Shown here one piece after another: positions 1 through 5,306 of a DNA stretch of 5,306 nucleotides. The notes below the pieces were generated by a model. It had not been told where the DNA came from. It was given only the letters and a program-made list of their open reading frames with translations, and did no database searches. Position 1 is the first letter of the stretch. Each line of letters starts with the position of its first letter. The translations under genes and the position numbers were made by a program. The DNA is from Alcaligenaceae bacterium (GTDB taxonomy: Bacteria > Pseudomonadota > Gammaproteobacteria > Burkholderiales > Burkholderiaceae), in contig CANBUF010000169.1 of the NCBI GenBank assembly GCA_947372575.1, positions 1 through 5,306 on the forward strand, read 5' to 3'.

Positions 1-1
1 G

Positions 2-724
2 CGCGGCTTGCGGCGGGGCGATCAGTTTCGTGTGGTCTACGAAACCCGCACAAACGAGGGGCGCAATGTTGGCGCTGGACGCGTGCTGGCGCTGGAATTT
101 GTGAATCAAGGCAAAACGTACAGCGCAATCTGGTTTAGTCCAGACGGCAAGTCAGGAAGCTATTACGATGCTAACGGCGAGAGCCTGCAAGCTGCTTTTT
201 TACGCAATGCAATTAAATTCTCGCGGATTAGCTCCACCTTTGGGCTACGCACAATTGCCGGATTTCAGGCCTACTCTGGCCATCATCCTGGCGTTGACTA
301 CGCGGCACCAACCGGGACACCTATCCATGCAACGGCCGACGGCGTGGTTGAGCACGCAGGCTGGAAAAATGGTTACGGCAACACTATCATGATCAAGCAT
401 AGCAGCAAGATCTCTACGCTCTACGGTCACCAGAGTAGGTTTGCCGACGGCATCTCCGTGGGCACTAAAGTCTCACAGGGTCAACTGATTGGCTATGTCG
501 GCTCGACTGGATGGGCGACTGGCGCGCATTTGCATTATGAATTCCGCGTGGCAGACAAGCCTATCGATCCTCTGACCGCCGTAGCGATGCCGACCTCAAT
601 GCCGTTAAGTCGCGAACAGCGCGAACAATTTACAGCAGCTGTCACGCCCTACAAACAGCAACTCCAGGTGCTTGCTAAATTCCAGGATGCCGTCTCCGAA
701 ACCAGCAGCGTCGCTAGTCGTTAA
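2..724 (+). CDS. M23 family peptidoglycan endopeptidase, MepM-like (5' end outside window)
   Basis: This is the C-terminal 240 residues of a zinc metallopeptidase predicted to cut peptide cross-links in periplasmic murein. The frame is open to the left edge, so the TTG at 8 is not the real start; full-length relatives are usually well over 400 residues, and any signal peptide or N-terminal domain is missing here. Counting from that TTG codon, residues 1-75 (LRRGDQFRVVYE, then VNQGKTYSAIWF) match the domain that precedes the catalytic domain in MepM/YebA-type enzymes. The Lysostaphin-type peptidase domain spans about 76-190. It has HPGVD (His93 and Asp97, zinc ligands), YGH (His141) and HLHYE (His174 catalytic, His176 ligand), so the active site looks complete. 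The usual RxHP motif just before the first ligand is replaced by RTIAG. A roughly 48-residue polar tail follows. anmK begins 18 bases downstream, so the two are probably co-transcribed. Family assignment is firm; the exact substrate bond is inferred. Confidence 0.92.
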   Translation, partial: RGLRRGDQFRVVYETRTNEGRNVGAGRVLALEFVNQGKTYSAIWFSPDGKSGSYYDANGESLQAAFLRNAIKFSRISSTFGLRTIAGFQAYSGHHPGVDYAAPTGTPIHATADGVVEHAGWKNGYGNTIMIKHSSKISTLYGHQSRFADGISVGTKVSQGQLIGYVGSTGWATGAHLHYEFRVADKPIDPLTAVAMPTSMPLSREQREQFTAAVTPYKQQLQVLAKFQDAVSETSSVASR

Positions 725-742
725 TCCCCACAGGGACGCCGT

Positions 743-1867
743 GTGACACACGCATACTTTATCGGGTTAATGTCCGGGACGAGTCTGGACGGTGTCGATG
801 CAGTATTGGCCGCTTTTGACCCGCTGGGTAAGCCCACGGTGCTTGCACGGGCTTGTCAAGAGTTTCCGGATGCTTTGCGCGCCGAATTCCTTGCATTAAA
901 TCAAACAGGTGGACACGACGAACTCGCGCGTGCGGCACTTGCAGCCAATGCACTGGCTGACATCTATGCCCTCGCCGTCCAAGCCACCTTAGATCAAACA
1001 AACCTCCCCTCCGCCAGCATCGCTGCAATTGGTGCCCATGGACAGACCGTCAGGCACCAGCCCGCCCAAGGTTTCACGATCCAGCTCAATGCACCAGCTC
1101 GACTGGCCGAACGCACAGGCATCACTGTCATTGCCGATTTTCGCAGTCGTGATGTTGCGGCCGGGGGTCAGGGAGCTCCGCTTGTTCCTATGTTTCATGC
1201 GGGCGTGTTCAGCTCAGACCTGCCGCGCGTCGTACTCAATCTCGGAGGCATCGCAAACATCACGATTCTGCGACCCGAAAGCAACCCGATAGGCTTTGAT
1301 ACGGGCCCAGCAAATGTCCTGATGGATATGTGGTGCCAGTTACATACAGGTGCCGCCTATGATGAGAACGGCACGTGGGGCGCGAGTGGAAATATTCACG
1401 CGGGCCTGCAACAACACCTGCTCGAGTCTGAACCCTGGTTTGCGCTTGCCGCCCCAAAATCAACTGGGCGCGACTTGTTTCATCAATCCTGGCTTGAAGC
1501 TCGCCTGGAGCACGTCACCCGAGAACTTGAATATGGACAAGCCTTACGCCCCCAAGACGTCCAGGCCACGCTGCGCGATCTCACTGTTCGATCTGTTGTA
1601 ATGGCAATTCAACGCTACGCACCTGATGCGACCGATGTTCTGGTCTGCGGAGGCGGGGCACGTAACCAGGCGCTGCTCGCGGACCTGCGAGGCGCCCTGC
1701 CTTGTCAGGTGCAACTGACAGACTCGGCCGGCATTGGAACGCAGGATGTCGAAGCACTCGCCTTTGCCTGGCTTGCCTGGGCGCATCAGCGCGGCCTAGC
1801 TGCAAGCAACCCGGGCGTAACAGGTGCTCGCGGTGCACGCATACTGGGCGCGACGTGGCCTGCCTGA
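743..1867 (+). CDS. anmK: Anhydro-N-acetylmuramic acid kinase AnmK
   Basis: AnmK uses ATP to open the 1,6-anhydro ring of anhydro-MurNAc and phosphorylate it, giving MurNAc-6-phosphate in the cytosolic murein-recycling pathway. The 374-residue length fits the family (about 370). Visible motifs are the N-terminal phosphate-binding SGTSLDGVD (11-19), GAHGQTV (97-103), DFRSRDVAAGGQGAPLVP (132-149), LNLGGIANI (166-174), GFDTGPAN (184-191) with Asp186 as the expected catalytic base, VCGGGARN (301-308), and the C-terminal NPGVTGA and ILG signature. The start is the GTG at 743: it places SGTSLDG at the usual distance from the N-terminus and has AGGGA (732-736) six bases upstream. The gene lies 18 bases after the murein endopeptidase gene, a sensible pairing of sacculus cutting with recycling of turnover products. 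A terminator hairpin begins about 40 bases after the stop. No key residue is missing. Confidence 0.97.
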   Translation: MTHAYFIGLMSGTSLDGVDAVLAAFDPLGKPTVLARACQEFPDALRAEFLALNQTGGHDELARAALAANALADIYALAVQATLDQTNLPSASIAAIGAHGQTVRHQPAQGFTIQLNAPARLAERTGITVIADFRSRDVAAGGQGAPLVPMFHAGVFSSDLPRVVLNLGGIANITILRPESNPIGFDTGPANVLMDMWCQLHTGAAYDENGTWGASGNIHAGLQQHLLESEPWFALAAPKSTGRDLFHQSWLEARLEHVTRELEYGQALRPQDVQATLRDLTVRSVVMAIQRYAPDATDVLVCGGGARNQALLADLRGALPCQVQLTDSAGIGTQDVEALAFAWLAWAHQRGLAASNPGVTGARGARILGATWPA

Positions 1868-1906
1868 AATGCGCTAAAACGAAGCATCCACCACAACAAG
1901 ACACGC

Positions 1907-1936
1907 AAAAAAAACTCATCCAATTGGATGAGTTTT
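1907..1936. terminator. Bidirectional rho-independent terminator between anmK and erpA
   Basis: Positions 1911-1936 form a perfect inverted repeat: arms 1911-1921 (AAAACTCATCC) and 1926-1936 (GGATGAGTTTT) around AATT. On the minus strand the stem runs into eight Ts (complement of 1907-1914), a good terminator for erpA. On the plus strand it ends in TTTTAATT, a weaker but plausible end for anmK. It lies between two convergent genes, 39 bases after the anmK stop and about 105 bases after the erpA stop. The rest of the gap (1868-2041) holds no gene; its only other structure is the direct repeat at 1976-2050. Confidence 0.88.
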
Positions 1937-1975
1937 AATTAAAGGTGCAAAAAATGAAATGCTTTCTTTACCCAC

Positions 1976-2050
1976 AGGCACTATAAACCAGGCAGAGCCA
2001 GTCTATTTAGCCGAAGGCATTGTGAACCAAGCAGCGCCAGTCTAGACCGA
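1976..2050. repeat. Imperfect tandem repeat (two copies, about 39 bp) overlapping the erpA stop codon
   Basis: Copy 1 is 1976-2014 and copy 2 is 2015-2050. The first 30 bases match at 25 positions without gaps; the best-conserved cores are AACCAGGCAGAGCCAGTCTA (1986-2005) and AACCAAGCAGCGCCAGTCTA (2025-2044), identical at 18 of 20. Both copies end in CCGA, copy 2 being three bases shorter near that end. Copy 2 contains the erpA stop codon (TAG, complement of 2042-2044) and its last two codons, so copy 1 resembles a decayed duplicate of the erpA 3' end. It would lie in the erpA 3' untranslated region. A regulatory role is possible but nothing seen here requires one. Confidence 0.75.
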
Positions 2051-2410
2051 AAAGGACGAGCCGCAACCACAGGTTGAAGAAGCATTCGGGTTACGGATCA
2101 CAAACTGTGAGCCTTCGATGTCCTCTTTGTAATCAATCTCTGCGCCGACAAGATACTGAAAACTCATGGGATCAATCAACAGGGCAACGCCATTTTTTTC
2201 AAGCGTGGTGTCGTCTTCGTTGACGTCTTCGTCAAAGGTGAATCCGTACTGAAAGCCAGAGCATCCACCACCCTGCACGAATACGCGCAACTTTAGGTTG
2301 TTGTTACCCTCTTCGATCAGCAAATCTTTAACTTTTGCTGCGGCCGAGTCAGTAAAAATAATTGGCGTTGGTGGCGCCTGTAGATCAACGGTTTGGGTGA
2401 CGGTGCTCAT
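2042..2410 (-). CDS. erpA: Iron-sulfur cluster insertion protein ErpA (A-type carrier)
   Basis: ErpA is a small cytosolic A-type carrier that takes Fe-S clusters from the assembly machinery and delivers them to apoproteins, in E. coli including enzymes of isoprenoid synthesis. The 122-residue product has the HesB/IscA fold signature with all three cluster-binding cysteines: Cys50 in [11 protein letters not shown], and Cys114 and Cys116 in the C-terminal [10 protein letters not shown]. The acidic stretch FDEDVNEDD (58-66) and ending SSFSV favour ErpA over IscA, which belongs in an isc cluster that is absent here. The N-terminal extension of about 15 residues ([16 protein letters not shown]) resembles that of Burkholderiales orthologues as I recall them. 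The ATG start has AGGAG (2417-2421) six bases upstream. The upstream gap carries an IscR-like site and a 14-bp palindrome, so the gene is probably transcribed at least partly on its own in response to Fe-S status. Its stop codon lies inside a direct repeat. Confidence 0.96.
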   Translation of the reverse strand: MSTVTQTVDLQAPPTPIIFTDSAAAKVKDLLIEEGNNNLKLRVFVQGGGCSGFQYGFTFDEDVNEDDTTLEKNGVALLIDPMSFQYLVGAEIDYKEDIEGSQFVIRNPNASSTCGCGSSFSV

Positions 2411-2421
2411 ATGTAACTCCT

Positions 2422-2435
2422 GTCTCGATCGAGAC
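2422..2435. promoter_or_regulatory. Perfect 14-bp palindrome in the erpA leader
   Basis: GTCTCGATCGAGAC is a perfect palindrome directly adjacent to the erpA Shine-Dalgarno sequence (2417-2421). As DNA it could be an operator; its centre lies about 21.5 bp, roughly two helical turns, from the centre of the IscR-like site. As RNA it could fold into a GTCTC/GAGAC stem with a GATC loop next to the ribosome binding site. The palindrome is seen directly; the function is unknown. Confidence 0.45.
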
Positions 2436-2437
2436 GT

Positions 2438-2462
2438 GTACCTGACTTAATTGCTCAAGTAT
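2438..2462 (-). promoter_or_regulatory. Putative IscR (type 1) binding site upstream of erpA
   Basis: The minus strand from 2462 to 2438 begins ATACTTGAGC, continues AATTA and ends AGTCAGGTAC. Compared by eye with the E. coli type 1 IscR consensus (ATASYYGAC, then TRWWWYA, then GTCRRSTAT), 21 of 25 positions fit on either strand. IscR is the Rrf2-family Fe-S sensor that represses Fe-S biogenesis genes when it carries its cluster, and erpA belongs to the E. coli IscR regulon. The site lies 27 bases before the erpA start and overlaps a possible -10 element. The iscR gene itself is not in this window. Confidence 0.6.
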
Positions 2463-2463
2463 A
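2458..2463 (-). promoter_or_regulatory. Candidate -10 element for erpA
   Basis: The minus strand reads TATACT here, a good match to the sigma-70 -10 consensus. Transcription would begin near 2451, inside the IscR-like site, leaving a leader of about 40 bases. No good -35 hexamer lies 16-18 bases upstream, so the promoter would be weak or activator-dependent. The call rests mainly on one hexamer and the overlap with the putative operator. Confidence 0.35.
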
Positions 2464-2482
2464 TCGCAAACTGATGCATTCC

Positions 2483-3214
2483 CTACAGATCAACCCTTCT
2501 GGAGGCAAGGATAATCCCCTCCTCTTGCACCTGGATTGTCACGCTGGTGGGGCTAAAGCCATCAGGCAAGGCCAGAAGACCTTGCACACGCTGAAACTGC
2601 TCAAACTCCAGGCGCAACGAACCCGTCACGATTTCGGACGAATCCTCGGACTGGCCTGATTCACCAGGCAACGAGCTTGCTCCTGGCAATCTAGCCTGCA
2701 AAGGTCTGAGGGTGTAACTCACTTCTTTACCATCTTGCATCCCAATGGCGACAAACTGCAACAAACCGACAAACCGCTCGCCAGGCTTGCCACTACGCAT
2801 CAGCAGTACCCGATACGAAAGCGCCTGGCCTGTTCGTTCGAAATCCACCGCACGCAAGTCAATCGAACCCTTGGGACCCGCTGGCAGTAGCTGCTCATAG
2901 AAAGCAAGCTGATCTTTTAAACGATCAAGCTCTGCCTGCGTTTGCGTGAGGTTTTTTTCGAGTTGCGCGCGCGCTGCGCGCTCAAGGACTACCTCTCCTT
3001 GTGAAGCATCCACCCGTGACTGTGCTGACTGCAACTGCGTTTCAAACTCACTGCGTAGCTGTGCCTGCGCGATGCGATCAGAGCGTAATTGCAATGCGGC
3101 GGCATCGTCTCCTGGGCGCTGGGCAATAAAAGCACCCAGCAATGCCCCAACTCCCACCAGCAACAAGGCCATCGTGCTCCATGCGAGAAGCGTACTGCGA
3201 ACCGATCCAGACAC
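2483..3214 (-). CDS. DUF6776-type membrane-anchored coiled-coil protein, function unknown
   Basis: The 243-residue product is probably a single-pass inner-membrane protein with its bulk in the periplasm. A short basic start is followed by a hydrophobic segment at about 9-32 (STMALLLVGVGALLGAFIA). A long Glu/Gln/Arg/Leu-rich helix likely to form a coiled coil spans about 38-106, and the motif LAFYEQLLPAG (103-113) leads into a C-terminal, probably beta-rich domain (about 117-243) with LSYRVLLMRSG and ERFVGLLQFVAIG. This architecture and the FYEQLLP motif match the uncharacterised betaproteobacterial DUF6776 family as I know it. I chose the GTG at 3214 because AAGGTG (3229-3224) lies nine bases upstream. 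The GTG at 3226 (247 residues) lacks a usable ribosome site, and the TTG at 3277 would overlap argC by about 50 bases, also without one. The gene starts 13 bases after the argC stop, so the two are probably co-transcribed; erpA follows after 72 bases. The start codon is the least certain part. Confidence 0.82.
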   Translation of the reverse strand: MSGSVRSTLLAWSTMALLLVGVGALLGAFIAQRPGDDAAALQLRSDRIAQAQLRSEFETQLQSAQSRVDASQGEVVLERAARAQLEKNLTQTQAELDRLKDQLAFYEQLLPAGPKGSIDLRAVDFERTGQALSYRVLLMRSGKPGERFVGLLQFVAIGMQDGKEVSYTLRPLQARLPGASSLPGESGQSEDSSEIVTGSLRLEFEQFQRVQGLLALPDGFSPTSVTIQVQEEGIILASRRVDL

Positions 3215-3223
3215 CCGCTGACG

Positions 3224-3229
3224 CACCTT
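3224..3229 (-). promoter_or_regulatory. Ribosome binding site deciding the DUF6776 protein start
   Basis: AAGGTG on the minus strand begins within the argC stop codon and lies nine bases before the GTG at 3214. It makes 3214 a better start than 3226 or 3277, and its overlap with the argC terminus suggests translational coupling. Confidence 0.5.
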
Positions 3230-4292
3230 AAGGCAGAATCGCGATCTGATTGAGTCCTGTGGTCTCAGGCAAACCAAACATCAGATTCATGTTTTGAATC
3301 GCCTGACCTGATGCACCTTTGACCAGATTATCCTGAACAACCAGAATAATCAGGCGATCACCATTGCCAGGACGCTGTAAGGCAATGCGCAGCGTATTTG
3401 AGGCGCGAACCGAGCGTGTCTCGGGCAAACTTCCTGCAGGCATGACATCGACAAAAGGCTCATCAGCATAGCGAGCCTCAAAAAGCGCCTGAAAATCAAC
3501 GTCACGTGCCTCTGGCAGGATACGCACATAGATCGTACTGAACATGCCGCGGATCATTGGGACTAGATGTGGCACAAAGGTCAACCCGACCGGTGTACCG
3601 GCCAAACGATCCAGTTGCTCTTTGATCTCGGGATGATGACGATGTCCCGCGACTCCGTAGGCCTTGAAATTATCACTCGCTTCGGACAACAAGGTGGAGA
3701 CTTCGGCCTTACGACCTGCTCCACTGACGCCGGATTTAGCGTCGGCAATGATATCCGTTGTATCGATCAATGGCGCCCCACCCAGCAATGGAGCAAGGCC
3801 GAGCAAGACAGTCGTGGGGTAGCAACCTGGATTGCCAATCACTCGTGCGTCTGCGATAGATACGCGATTCAGCTCGACCAGTCCGTACACAGATTTTGCA
3901 AGCACGTCTGGGCATGCATGCGGCATTTTGTACCACTGCTCAAAAACGCTCGTATCCTGCAGACGAAAATCTGCAGCCAGATCAATGATTCGCACACCAG
4001 CCGCCAGGAGAGCATTGGCCTGGGCCATCGCGACGCCATGGGGCGTGGCAAAAAACACAACGTCACACTCTTCGAGACGCGCTTTGTCAGGCGACGAAAA
4101 GGCGATATTCACATGCCCGCGCAAATTCGGAAACATTTCAGCCACAGGCATACCGTCTTCTTTGCGCGACGTAATCGCCGTCAGCTCGGCATGGGGATGC
4201 TGGGCCAGCATTCGCAGCAATTCGACGCCGGTATAACCCGTTCCGCCCACAATACCGACTTTGATACGCTGAACTGATGGTGTTGTCATCAT
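3228..4292 (-). CDS. argC: N-acetyl-gamma-glutamyl-phosphate reductase ArgC
   Basis: ArgC catalyses the NADPH-dependent reduction of N-acetyl-gamma-glutamyl phosphate to N-acetylglutamate semialdehyde, the third step of arginine biosynthesis, in the cytosol. The 354-residue product fits the long (type 1) ArgC form. Visible features are the dinucleotide-binding [10 protein letters not shown] (13-22), FFATPHGVA (80-88), DLAADFRL (104-111), the catalytic cysteine in GNPGCYPT (Cys157), [10 protein letters not shown] (187-196), the histidine-rich [10 protein letters not shown] (214-223) holding the expected catalytic His, [12 protein letters not shown] (239-250), and the C-terminal [16 protein letters not shown] (321-336). 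The start is ATG at 4292, or the adjacent ATG at 4289, because AGGAA (4301-4297) lies just upstream. An in-frame ATG at 4331 would add 13 residues but has no ribosome site. The gene follows the ribosomal terminator and has its own promoter candidate; the DUF6776-type gene begins 13 bases after its stop. Other arg genes are absent, a scattering known in proteobacteria. Confidence 0.96.
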   Translation of the reverse strand: MMTTPSVQRIKVGIVGGTGYTGVELLRMLAQHPHAELTAITSRKEDGMPVAEMFPNLRGHVNIAFSSPDKARLEECDVVFFATPHGVAMAQANALLAAGVRIIDLAADFRLQDTSVFEQWYKMPHACPDVLAKSVYGLVELNRVSIADARVIGNPGCYPTTVLLGLAPLLGGAPLIDTTDIIADAKSGVSGAGRKAEVSTLLSEASDNFKAYGVAGHRHHPEIKEQLDRLAGTPVGLTFVPHLVPMIRGMFSTIYVRILPEARDVDFQALFEARYADEPFVDVMPAGSLPETRSVRASNTLRIALQRPGNGDRLIILVVQDNLVKGASGQAIQNMNLMFGLPETTGLNQIAILP

Positions 4293-4296
4293 TGAA

Positions 4297-4301
4297 TTCC
4301 T
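4297..4301 (-). promoter_or_regulatory. Ribosome binding site deciding the argC start
   Basis: AGGAA on the minus strand lies four bases before the ATG at 4292 and seven before the ATG at 4289. It supports starting argC at one of these paired ATGs, not at the upstream ATG at 4331. Spacing slightly favours the second ATG; the two products differ by one methionine. Confidence 0.7.
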
Positions 4302-4350
4302 GTAGATCGCTGGCAGCAAAACATTCGCCATTTAAAGGGGTACGTACTGA

Positions 4351-4359
4351 ATTATCCCA
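4351..4359 (-). promoter_or_regulatory. Candidate extended -10 promoter for argC
   Basis: The minus strand reads TGGGATAAT, that is TG, one base, then GATAAT, which fits an extended -10 sigma-70 element. Transcription would start near 4344, giving a leader of about 50 bases before argC. No strong -35 lies at 16-18 bases, as is common for extended -10 promoters. It sits between the rpsI terminator and argC, where a promoter is needed. An inverted repeat (CATGCA and TGCATG, 4358-4378) covers the region just upstream and could be an operator. Confidence 0.45.
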
Positions 4360-4394
4360 TGCAGGACATACTTGCATGACATTGCCAAGATAGC

Positions 4395-4420
4395 AAAAAG
4401 GCCGCTTGCGCGGCCTTTTT
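4395..4420 (-). terminator. Rho-independent terminator of the rplM-rpsI operon
   Basis: A perfect inverted repeat has arms AAAAAGGCCGC (4395-4405) and GCGGCCTTTTT (4410-4420) around TTGC, giving a six-pair G/C stem flanked by A/T. On the minus strand the stem runs into TTTTT about 40 bases after the rpsI stop, as expected for a strong terminator. It is symmetrical enough to work in the other direction, but no rightward gene needs it here. It separates the ribosomal operon from argC. Confidence 0.92.
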
Positions 4421-4460
4421 GGGTGAGGCCTGCAAAATCCAGGTCTCCGTTGTCGCGTGA

Positions 4461-4853
4461 TTAACGCTTGCTGAACTGTTTGCGACGACGTGCCTTGTGG
4501 AAACCGACTTTTTTACGTTCGACTTCACGGGCATCACGAGTCACCAAACCAGCTTTCGACAGCTGTGGCTTCAACGTTGCATCGTAATCAATCAGTGCAC
4601 GGGTAATACCGTGACGCACAGCACCGGCCTGACCGCTTTCGCCGCCACCGTGTACGTTGATATGAAAATCAAACGAGCTGAGGTGACCAGTCAATTCGAG
4701 TGGCTGACGCACAACCATGCGACCTGTTTCGCGAGCGAAGTATTCGTCAACGGGCTTGCCGTTCACAACAATCTTGCCTGCGCCTTTTTTCATGAAAACA
4801 CGTGCCACCGAAGTCTTGCGGCGGCCGGTTCCGTAATTCCAATTACCGATCAT
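4461..4853 (-). CDS. rpsI: 30S ribosomal protein S9
   Basis: S9 is a small-subunit protein of the 30S head whose C-terminal tail reaches towards the P-site tRNA. The 130-residue product matches bacterial S9 along its length: [14 protein letters not shown] (7-20), [14 protein letters not shown] (26-39), the conserved core [21 protein letters not shown] (67-87) and a basic end with [17 protein letters not shown], including the terminal Lys-Arg typical of S9. The ATG start has AAAGGA six bases upstream, within the end of rplM. Only three bases separate it from the rplM stop, so the two are translated from one message. A strong terminator follows about 40 bases after the stop. Confidence 0.99.
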   Translation of the reverse strand: MIGNWNYGTGRRKTSVARVFMKKGAGKIVVNGKPVDEYFARETGRMVVRQPLELTGHLSSFDFHINVHGGGESGQAGAVRHGITRALIDYDATLKPQLSKAGLVTRDAREVERKKVGFHKARRRKQFSKR

Positions 4854-4856
4854 GGC

Positions 4857-5291
4857 CTATCCTTTGAGTTCGAGGGTCTGTGGCTGCTGGGCGGAATGTG
4901 GATGCTCGGCACCCGCATAAATCTTCAGCTTTTTGATCATCGCATAACCCAGGGGGCCTTTAGGCAACATGCCCTTGACGGCCTTTTGGAACGCACGACC
5001 TGGAAAACGCTCTTGCATTTTTTCGAAGTTCGTTTCGCGAATACCGCCTGGATATGTCGTGTGACGGAAGTATTTTTTGTCTTTCGACTTATTACCTGTC
5101 ACGACAATTTCGGCTGCATTGATGATGACGATGTAATCGCCAGTATCAACGTGCGGTGTGAATTCTGGTTTGTGTTTACCGCGCAAACGGTGTGCGACTT
5201 CGCTGGCCACACGACCGAGGACTTTGCCCTTGACGTCAATCACGAACCAGTCACGTTTGACTTCATGCGGCTTGGCCACAAATGTCTTCAT
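4857..5291 (-). CDS. rplM: 50S ribosomal protein L13
   Basis: L13 is an early-assembling large-subunit protein that binds 23S rRNA. The 144-residue product is the usual length (142 in E. coli) and carries the family's landmarks: [19 protein letters not shown] (23-41), [16 protein letters not shown] (44-59), [19 protein letters not shown] (65-83), the signature [18 protein letters not shown] (108-125) and the C-terminal HPHSAQQP. The ATG start has AGGA seven bases upstream in the last bases of the window. It is the first gene of the rplM-rpsI pair. In E. coli this operon is reported to be repressed through its leader by L13; the leader here lies beyond the right edge, so that cannot be judged. 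Confidence 0.99.
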   Translation of the reverse strand: MKTFVAKPHEVKRDWFVIDVKGKVLGRVASEVAHRLRGKHKPEFTPHVDTGDYIVIINAAEIVVTGNKSKDKKYFRHTTYPGGIRETNFEKMQERFPGRAFQKAVKGMLPKGPLGYAMIKKLKIYAGAEHPHSAQQPQTLELKG

Positions 5292-5306
5292 GATGGAATC
5301 CTAAAA

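Noticed and set aside
1581..1919. 112-codon minus-strand frame opposite the end of anmK
   Set aside because: It is antisense to conserved anmK sequence, the product is low-complexity and Arg/Cys rich, and it starts beside the terminator without a promoter or ribosome site.
1702..1938. 78-codon plus-strand frame running past the anmK stop
   Set aside because: Most of it overlaps the conserved C-terminus of anmK in another frame, it runs into the terminator hairpin, and the product has no recognisable features.
2964..2981. GCGC-rich alternating stretch in the DUF6776-type gene, possible Z-DNA or hairpin
   Set aside because: It is explained by consecutive Arg and Ala codons (ARAAR region) in the coiled coil and is too short to claim a separate function.
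3215..3277. TTG at 3277 or GTG at 3226 as the start of the DUF6776-type protein
   Set aside because: The TTG would overlap argC by about 50 bases and neither codon has a suitably spaced ribosome site; AAGGTG fits the GTG at 3214. The 3226 start remains possible.
3567..4277. 236-codon open frame on the plus strand opposite argC
   Set aside because: It lies wholly inside the well-supported argC gene, its product is rich in scattered Cys, His and Arg with no recognisable domain, and it has no clear ribosome site. It is an antisense shadow.
4293..4331. Upstream ATG at 4331 as the argC start
   Set aside because: It would add 13 residues not expected in the family and has no ribosome site, whereas AGGAA sits directly before the paired ATGs at 4292 and 4289.
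4340..4347. GTACGTAC palindrome in the argC leader
   Set aside because: An 8-bp palindrome is expected by chance often enough in a window this size, and nothing else supports it.
1..5306. A new defence, mobile or biosynthetic system
   Set aside because: Every long open frame is a housekeeping or conserved gene in a conserved order. No transposase, integrase, terminal repeats, CRISPR-like spaced repeats, tRNA or rRNA were seen.

Overview
The window looks like a piece of the core chromosome of a betaproteobacterium, most likely a member of the Alcaligenaceae (Burkholderiales) with moderate G+C. The basis is the gene order (M23 peptidase, anmK, erpA, a DUF6776-type protein, argC, rpsI, rplM), which I recall from Bordetella and its relatives, and protein sequences that closely resemble Burkholderiales orthologues, especially S9, L13 and ErpA. 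No database search was possible, so the genus is not assigned.

Layout. Two genes point right. The first is the 3' part of an M23 (MepM-like) peptidoglycan endopeptidase (2-724), cut by the left edge. The second is anmK (743-1867), which starts 18 bases later on a GTG codon. A palindromic, bidirectional terminator (1907-1936) separates them from a leftward block. Read from the right edge, that block contains rplM (5291-4857), rpsI (4853-4461), a strong terminator (4395-4420), argC (4292-3228), a membrane-anchored coiled-coil DUF6776-type protein (3214-2483) and erpA (2410-2042).

How the genes work together. The rightward pair serves the cell wall: the peptidase cuts peptide cross-links in the murein sacculus, and AnmK returns the anhydro-MurNAc released by murein turnover to the amino-sugar pool. 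The leftward block is mixed. It holds a two-gene ribosomal protein operon closed by its own terminator, then argC for arginine biosynthesis joined tightly to the uncharacterised membrane protein, then the Fe-S carrier erpA. The 72-base gap before erpA carries a 25-base imperfect palindrome that fits the type 1 IscR-binding consensus at 21 of 25 positions, so erpA probably has its own promoter controlled by iron-sulfur status.

The window contains no mobile element, CRISPR array, RNA gene or obvious new multi-gene system. The points most worth a second look lie in the non-coding DNA: the IscR-like site and a perfect 14-bp palindrome in the erpA leader, a decayed tandem duplication around the erpA stop codon, and an inverted repeat at the putative argC promoter. 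All coding regions appear intact apart from the edge-truncated peptidase.
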